Assembly: GCA_030062745.1 (NCBI GenBank)
Contig: CP099841.1
Location: 22,013,398-22,077,397, forward strand
Source: Capitulum mitella
Lineage: Eukaryota > Arthropoda > Thecostraca > Pollicipedomorpha > Pollicipedidae
Length of the DNA stretch: 64,000 bases
Reading direction: 5' to 3'
The number at the start of each line of letters is the position of its first letter. Positions within the stretch are counted from its first letter, which is position 1. This document shows positions 58,600-64,000 of this stretch, one piece after another. The notes below the pieces were generated by a model. It worked only from the letters and a program-made list of their open reading frames with translations. It was not told the origin of the DNA and did not search any database. Position numbers and translations under genes: made by a program.

Positions 58600-61298
58600 C
58601 TAAGGCTATTGACCCAGGAGCGATGGACTAGAGGTCACGGAAACTTTATCAGCTCGACTATGGGTATATTTTATCAGACTTTTCCTCCTGACATGGCAGG
58701 TTTACTGGCAATTAACGCTCCATTAACAGATTACAAGCTATCTAAGCCCTGATTACCGCGTACCATTAATTTCATTCCTTTATTCATTTATATTAAGTGT
58801 TCAAACACTACCTCTAGAGAAAACTAGGCTATTACATGCGTAACGTCACTAAGAATACTAACACCTGAAAGCATCCATGGATTTTTCCGTATTCGCACAA
58901 ATAAAAATGCCTCGGAGCATTATGAAGGCCTCCAGCTAAGTCACACGTTCTTGGACGATTATGTACGTTCGGAAGCACTTTCAAATGAACAGAATTTTTC
59001 CGCTTGGAAGCACTCCTTACGCGCTGCTTGGGGCACAGATATAACTTTGTGCAATATGATTTTAAAAGGAATACGTTTGTTTGCATCTGACCCCACGCGA
59101 ATGAGAGACGTTCTGCCCAGTTTGACGGCATCTCATGCCCGAATTTTCAGCAAACTGTGAGGCGAATGTTTGTGACTCTCCTGGGGGTCATACATTGCGC
59201 CTTGCGCAAGGGTCTGAAGGAATGCAGTCGGTGTGACTGGTTCGCAAACGGCTAGCAGAAACGTCTAGTATGGGGTCAAATTTTCGGCGTCACCGAAGCC
59301 GCCATCTTTTCAGCAGAAGGGGCGTCTGCTTGTTGCCGCGCGTTGTCAGATATTTCTCAAAAACACAAAACACTGTTATCCTGGAACACATCGTTATAAC
59401 AAGTACACTGTCCGCCGTTAGAACCAGATCAAGGCATCAACACAAAGAGGCAGAATAGGGCTTGGAATGTAGTGAAGCAGATGAGTTAGTCCAACGAGAA
59501 TACCTGTGCACTGTTATCTATCGTCTCTATCTGCATTGCTATAGGCGACCTTCTACGATCTTTGATGACCTTAACTGGTTGTTCGTGCCGTCAATTTGCT
59601 ATGTTTTACGAGGATAGTAGTTCGCGTACAATGTTGCCAGCCTTACATTTTCGGCATAACCTAAAGTTACCTTCCGGTGGCCTTTGGCCTGGCTTGACAT
59701 TACCTCCTTAAAACCACTTCTGGATAATAACAGACCATATCTGAATCGTTTCAGACTGTTTGGGGCTGAAGTGTTTCATGAAATCTTCCGATTTTCTTCC
59801 ATCGCTTAACGATCTGGAGATCAAAGCGTTACTTTGTGTAATTTCCTGTCCGTTAGAAGTGCAAATTAGCCGACTGAAAGTACATCCATCCGTTTCCAAA
59901 TTGAACAGTTAAAGATGCTTGGATTTGTGCTACTTTTGTCTGTCAAGACAGTATTCCGAGATCAAGGGAGAGTTCTCGAGGATCACTCCCGGAACAGCGA
60001 AAGTTAAATCAAAGGAGAATTTTACGTGAGTTAATCAGGATCACAGTTTGTTTGTTTGCTAAAAAATAGAAAAAAAACTCTGGCTACAGTGATGGCAAGG
60101 AGCGCCATATCTATGCATGTTTTTTCATATGAGACATTATTTTATTGAAGGGTTGGGTGTGGACTGACTTAAATGGCGGAACATGGCTTCACGATATGGG
60201 ATGGAATGTGATAACGTATGTGCCGATGACGACATGGCCAACAATTTATTCCGGTCGGGCTAAGACTTTTCGCGCCACCTTCTTGCCATGTCGTCACCTT
60301 CCAGTCCCTAGATGCATATTTATCCCATCCCTACCTTGCGTATCTCGAGGACCTGGGATACAATGTCGATCATTCAGATAGCAATGGATGGTTCACAGTC
60401 TGGGTCCCCGGATATTTCCGTTTGCTGTCCTTCACTGCACCAATGACGGCACAGGTCAGGCCAAAGCATTAAATTTGTCGATTATTTGTTGATTGTTTCA
60501 GAAGCAAATTAAGAAGGGAAGAATGGTATGACCTGATTGCATTAGGCAGGAAATGAACGTATTTTGCAAGACAAACATTTTTATAGCAAAAAGTGAACGG
60601 GGGCATTTCATCTGAAGAACTACGACAGGCAAGTACATGACTAACATTACCTTTTCCGGCAGTCACGGCGGCAGCTGCAAGCGACTGTGAAAGCATTTTT
60701 AGCTGGCTTATAAATGTGCCGCTCTGTGCGCCGTTGCGCAGTTGAGGACTGAAACAATGCGTCAAAAATGGGCAAAAACGTTTACGGCCTGTTACGCTTT
60801 CACGGGTGATCGACCTTCATGCACCGTCAAGCTAGTAACCTTGTTTTCAAAATCTTGAAAAACGTGGTTCATTTAACGTAGATGCTACGATGGCTTGATA
60901 AAGTATGCGTGGCGCTAACCTGTGGTTCTCTCCAAAATAATATTTTTTTGTTTTGTTTTGTTTTGCTGGGAACACAATACCAAATAATAAATGATGATAA
61001 TAATAGCAATAAGTAATACACACATATAATAGTGAGAGAAATATATGAATGAATTTTGTTATTGGACAGACCTTTCTTTGGGCATTTGCGTGAAACAGTT
61101 TTGAAGATATGGAACCCGCAGTGAAACTTCACGGCACTAAACTTCTTCCGAATTGCGTGCAGTTGGTTTATTACCGGTTTATTTAGCGAAAGCGCAATAT
61201 GGATAACAGAATGTCACTACATCAAACGTTTGCAATTAAATTTCATGTCGTTTAACAACGGTAATTGAATACAAAAAATGTAATTTAGTAAAGTGCCC
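58600..61298. other. Plain intergenic sequence
   Basis: AT-leaning, with a short TTTTG repeat at 60944-60965. No gene, RNA or transposon that I can identify. Confidence 0.5.
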
Positions 61299-61302
61299 TT
61301 AA

Positions 61303-62512
61303 CCCCATTCCCGGAGGGCTAGACGGTACGGTCAATTCCCGGCAGGGGGGATTCGTCCCCCCCCCCGAGATGTGGAGAACTAAACATCCGATTTCATTGC
61401 AACAAACGGCAATGGATTTGCAATGGCGTAACTACATTTCTATAAAAAGAAATTTTAAAGCTTTGAAAGGGGTGGCTACAGAGGGGCAAGAATGTCAAAA
61501 TCAGGGGTGTTTTGGACTTCTTATAACTCCGTTGTTTATGGACCGATTTCGATGAAACTGGCATGAATCGAGAGATTATGGATGGGACTTTTAACCATAG
61601 GTACGCGCAGCTGAAATTTTGAAGAAACTTCATGGGCGTTCACAGGGTTTCAAAAATAGTAGGATTAGTTTTTCAACAACCGATTGAACAAAAAAGGTAA
61701 AAAACACTTTTTTGGCTTTTGCTAATCATGTCATACTAAAAAACTACAAATCGCATTACAATGTTTGTATAATGTTGGCATAGGCGGTGCCAGGGACATG
61801 AAAAAGGGGAACTGTCATGGTCACACGTTCTTCAGATCAACTTGTGACCTTTGACCTTAAACGACTTCCAGTCACCTTGGGGTCACTTGGAATGATCTCG
61901 TGTGCATTTAACATTGTCTGTAAACGTTTTCAATCATTTGAATTCACTCCATTTCAAAAATTTCATTTTATAGCTATTGCGATGTAAGGTACGCGCACTC
62001 ATATTTTAGGTCATAGCTCCGTGACCCGACCTGATATCAAGCTGAAACTTGATACGCAAGCAGAGGGCACTTTTCTACGTCAGCTATCTTTCGGGTTAAG
62101 CATTTGAAAAAACAGAGCCGAAATTGTTGTTATAAAACCAAATTTTGAATTTTGACCTTGACCCGACCTTGTAAAGTGACCTCACATGAACAAAATTGTA
62201 TCTGCATGTTGCCCAACTATTTTGCTATACGCCTATACAAGGTTTTAAGTTCTATCTTAGAAGCGCTATTTTTGGCAGACATTTTCTTTTTACCTTCAAA
62301 AAGGCCAAAAATGGTTTGAGGTGCCTCCCAAAAATCGTCGCCTGGCTCCGCCCCTTGTGCAAAACACAGTTTTAAAATTTTGTCACGGCGCGTAAAAAAA
62401 AGAAAACACCTAGGAAAAGCCACCAAGTTTCGTAAAGCTGCGCCAAAAAGCCTGGAATTGGCAAGCAAAAAACCCGAGGGGGCGGATTTAGCCCCCCCTG
62501 CCGGGAATAGGG
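61303..62512. mobile_element. Non-autonomous TTAA-type (piggyBac-like) transposon, copy B
   Basis: This 1210-bp element has TTAA at 61299-61302 and 62513-62516, left terminus CCCCATTCCCGG and right terminus CCGGGAATAGGG. It is in the same orientation as copy A (9152-10366) and aligns with it end to end with few small indels. It keeps the DR1 site (TGACCTTTGACCT at 61845-61857) and the TGACCTTGACC cluster near 62152. It has no transposase frame. The close match to copy A suggests relatively recent spread. Confidence 0.92.
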
Positions 62513-62519
62513 TTAAATA

Positions 62520-63190
62520 GGTCCTAGGCATGTCATGCGCTGCCAGAATGACCATGAGGTATGAGAAGAGGACAAAGAAAATATACTGCTTGCGTTGTAA
62601 TGCAGAAGTCTCTATCTGCTAATTAACGGGCAACGGTACGTATTTCGCACTACAGAAATGATTTATTGAGGTGTTTATAGAAACCCGTAAATCCAACGCC
62701 TATAGAATACACCTACACTTACACTCCCAAATACATGTGCAGAATCCAACACCTTAAGAATGTGCGAGGGAAGTAAAATGTTAAACAAAAAGCCGCATGT
62801 TGTACCTGCAGGTTCCTTCACTAAAAGTCTTGCTTTCCCACAGCAAAGGTTTTTGTTGGATTCTAGCGATAAAAAAAACATCTTCTGGACTGGGTGAGTT
62901 CATCGACACTAAGCGGTTTGTTGTGACTGAAGCGCTGGTGTGGCATGAGCCCCTGATAATGGAGCAATATTTCTACATCGCAAGAAAAAGCCGTCGTAGT
63001 CAAAGCTAGCCGTCAGGTGGAGAGCAAACATACCAGGGAATAAATCAAGGTGAGTTCAGAAAACCCCAAAATTTGCTTCATAAGAAAGGCTCGGGCTAGA
63101 AAACATCAGCCTTTCACCGGCTGACTGCCACACAGACAATGTCCATGAGGTTCAATGTAATGCTCGCCATTTCCGATTAACTATTACTTG
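62520..63190. other. Plain intergenic sequence
   Basis: No recognised gene or repeat between the transposon and the minisatellite. Confidence 0.5.
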
Positions 63191-63199
63191 CCTTCCTCT

Positions 63200-63600
63200 C
63201 CGTCGCAGACATCATGGTATTATCTCTGATGGAGACACCCTGCCTGAAACCGGCCTTTGACACAAACACCCTAGCCTGACACCACCTCTGACACAAGCAC
63301 ACCGGCCGGACACCGTCTCTGATGCAGATTCTCCAGCCTGACATCATTTCTGTCACTGACACCCCGCCGTGACACCGCCTCTGATGCAGTCACCCGGACC
63401 TGACAATCGCCTCTGACACAGACACCCCGGCCTGGCACCGTCTTAGACGCCGACACCCCGGCCTGACACTGCCTCTAATGCAGACACCTCTAATGCAGAA
63501 TTTCTGGTACCGCCTCTGATGCAGCCGCCCCGGCGTGACACCGCCTCTGACGCAGACACCGCGGCCTGACACTGTCTCCGGCCCGGCAACCCGGCCGCTG
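63200..63600. repeat. Degenerate minisatellite, units near 30 bp
   Basis: Units of CCTCTGA(T/C)GCAGACACC with CCGGCCTGACACCG, about ten copies. They are AT-richer and less regular at the left end and merge with the GC-rich islet at the right. Confidence 0.9.
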
Positions 63601-64000
63601 CCGACAGAGCGAGCTCGGCCGCGTCCCAGAGAGCCCGGCCGCCAGTATTGGCAGTCCCGGCGGCCCGGAATAACAAGTAGCCGAGATTGCGGCGACACGT
63701 GCCCCGCGTCTGCGGCCCGGTGGACCCGGCGGGACGATAATGGCAGCGGCGCACCGCCGACGGCGGCAGCTGCTGACACACCGCCGCCGCCGGCTGCCCG
63801 GGCTGAGGCCGCCGAGACCGTCAGAGACATTCGGCACGGCTCAGTAGCGGCTGGTGGGAGCTGTCGACATACTGCTGGTAGTGGCTGATGACGCACTGCT
63901 GACAACGGCTGCTGGAACTCGGGCTGCTGAGTTTACTGAGAATCACCGGGACGGCGTTTGGCGGACGCGGACTGCGCGGTACGCCGCGGTAAACCGGCAG
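63570..64000. other. GC-rich islet running off the window
   Basis: Very CpG-rich to the window edge. Long frames on both strands (up to 171 codons) are composition-driven. It may be the start of another gene's promoter, but nothing here proves it. Confidence 0.35.

Overview
The window looks like arthropod nuclear DNA. The one gene recognised with confidence is a member of the Dpr family (defective proboscis extension response, the two-immunoglobulin-domain neuronal surface proteins of arthropods; family members are often named 'zwei Ig domain protein zig-8'). It lies on the minus strand as five separate exons spread over about 30 kb, with introns of 2.0 to 10.6 kb. Splice phases agree at every junction: a signal-peptide exon (35376-35451), two exons making Ig1 (24585-24727 and 22375-22579) and two making Ig2 (15747-15874 and 5221-5392). 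The last exon ends with a splice donor, so the C-terminal anchor exon lies in 1-5220 unrecognised or outside the window. I cannot name the species. Long introns, very GC-rich islets in an AT-leaning background, mariner and TTAA-type elements, a tRNA-derived SINE and many TA and GA microsatellites fit a large arthropod genome.

Layout: 1-5220 is probably intron or 3' flank of the Dpr gene and has two GC-rich islets. 5393-15746 (intron 4) holds an AGGTCA-rich repeat, a palindromic mariner remnant, a TTAA-flanked transposon nested inside an older copy of its own family, and a diverged fold-back repeat. 15875-22374 (intron 3) has two GC islets, a microsatellite, a tandem duplication and, directly against exon 3, a minisatellite whose unit is the exon's own splice donor. 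24728-35375 (intron 1) has GC islets, a tandem duplication, a SINE and a TA microsatellite. The GC-rich block at 35330-35960 surrounds the start codon and is the likely promoter.

From 36000 to 64000, upstream of the gene, I find no confidently recognised host gene. There are three TTAA-type elements of related design (36681-37933, about 38939-40142, 44243-45733), a second young copy of the intron-4 transposon (61303-62512), a large inverted repeat (46684-49275) carrying an intact and a broken copy of a transposon-like reading frame, and several GC-rich islets bordered by degenerate 20-60 bp minisatellites (50480-50930, 57235-57660, 63200-63600).

The three points most worth following are: (1) the minisatellite built from the exon 3 splice donor, which offers an in-frame alternative donor 36 nt downstream; (2) TTAA elements whose interiors are packed with AGGTCA nuclear-receptor half-sites, including a perfect DR1 kept in two copies; (3) the inverted repeat whose arms are opposed while the minisatellite flanking them runs in one direction. 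Most long open frames in GC-rich parts look like by-products of base composition and are not annotated as genes.
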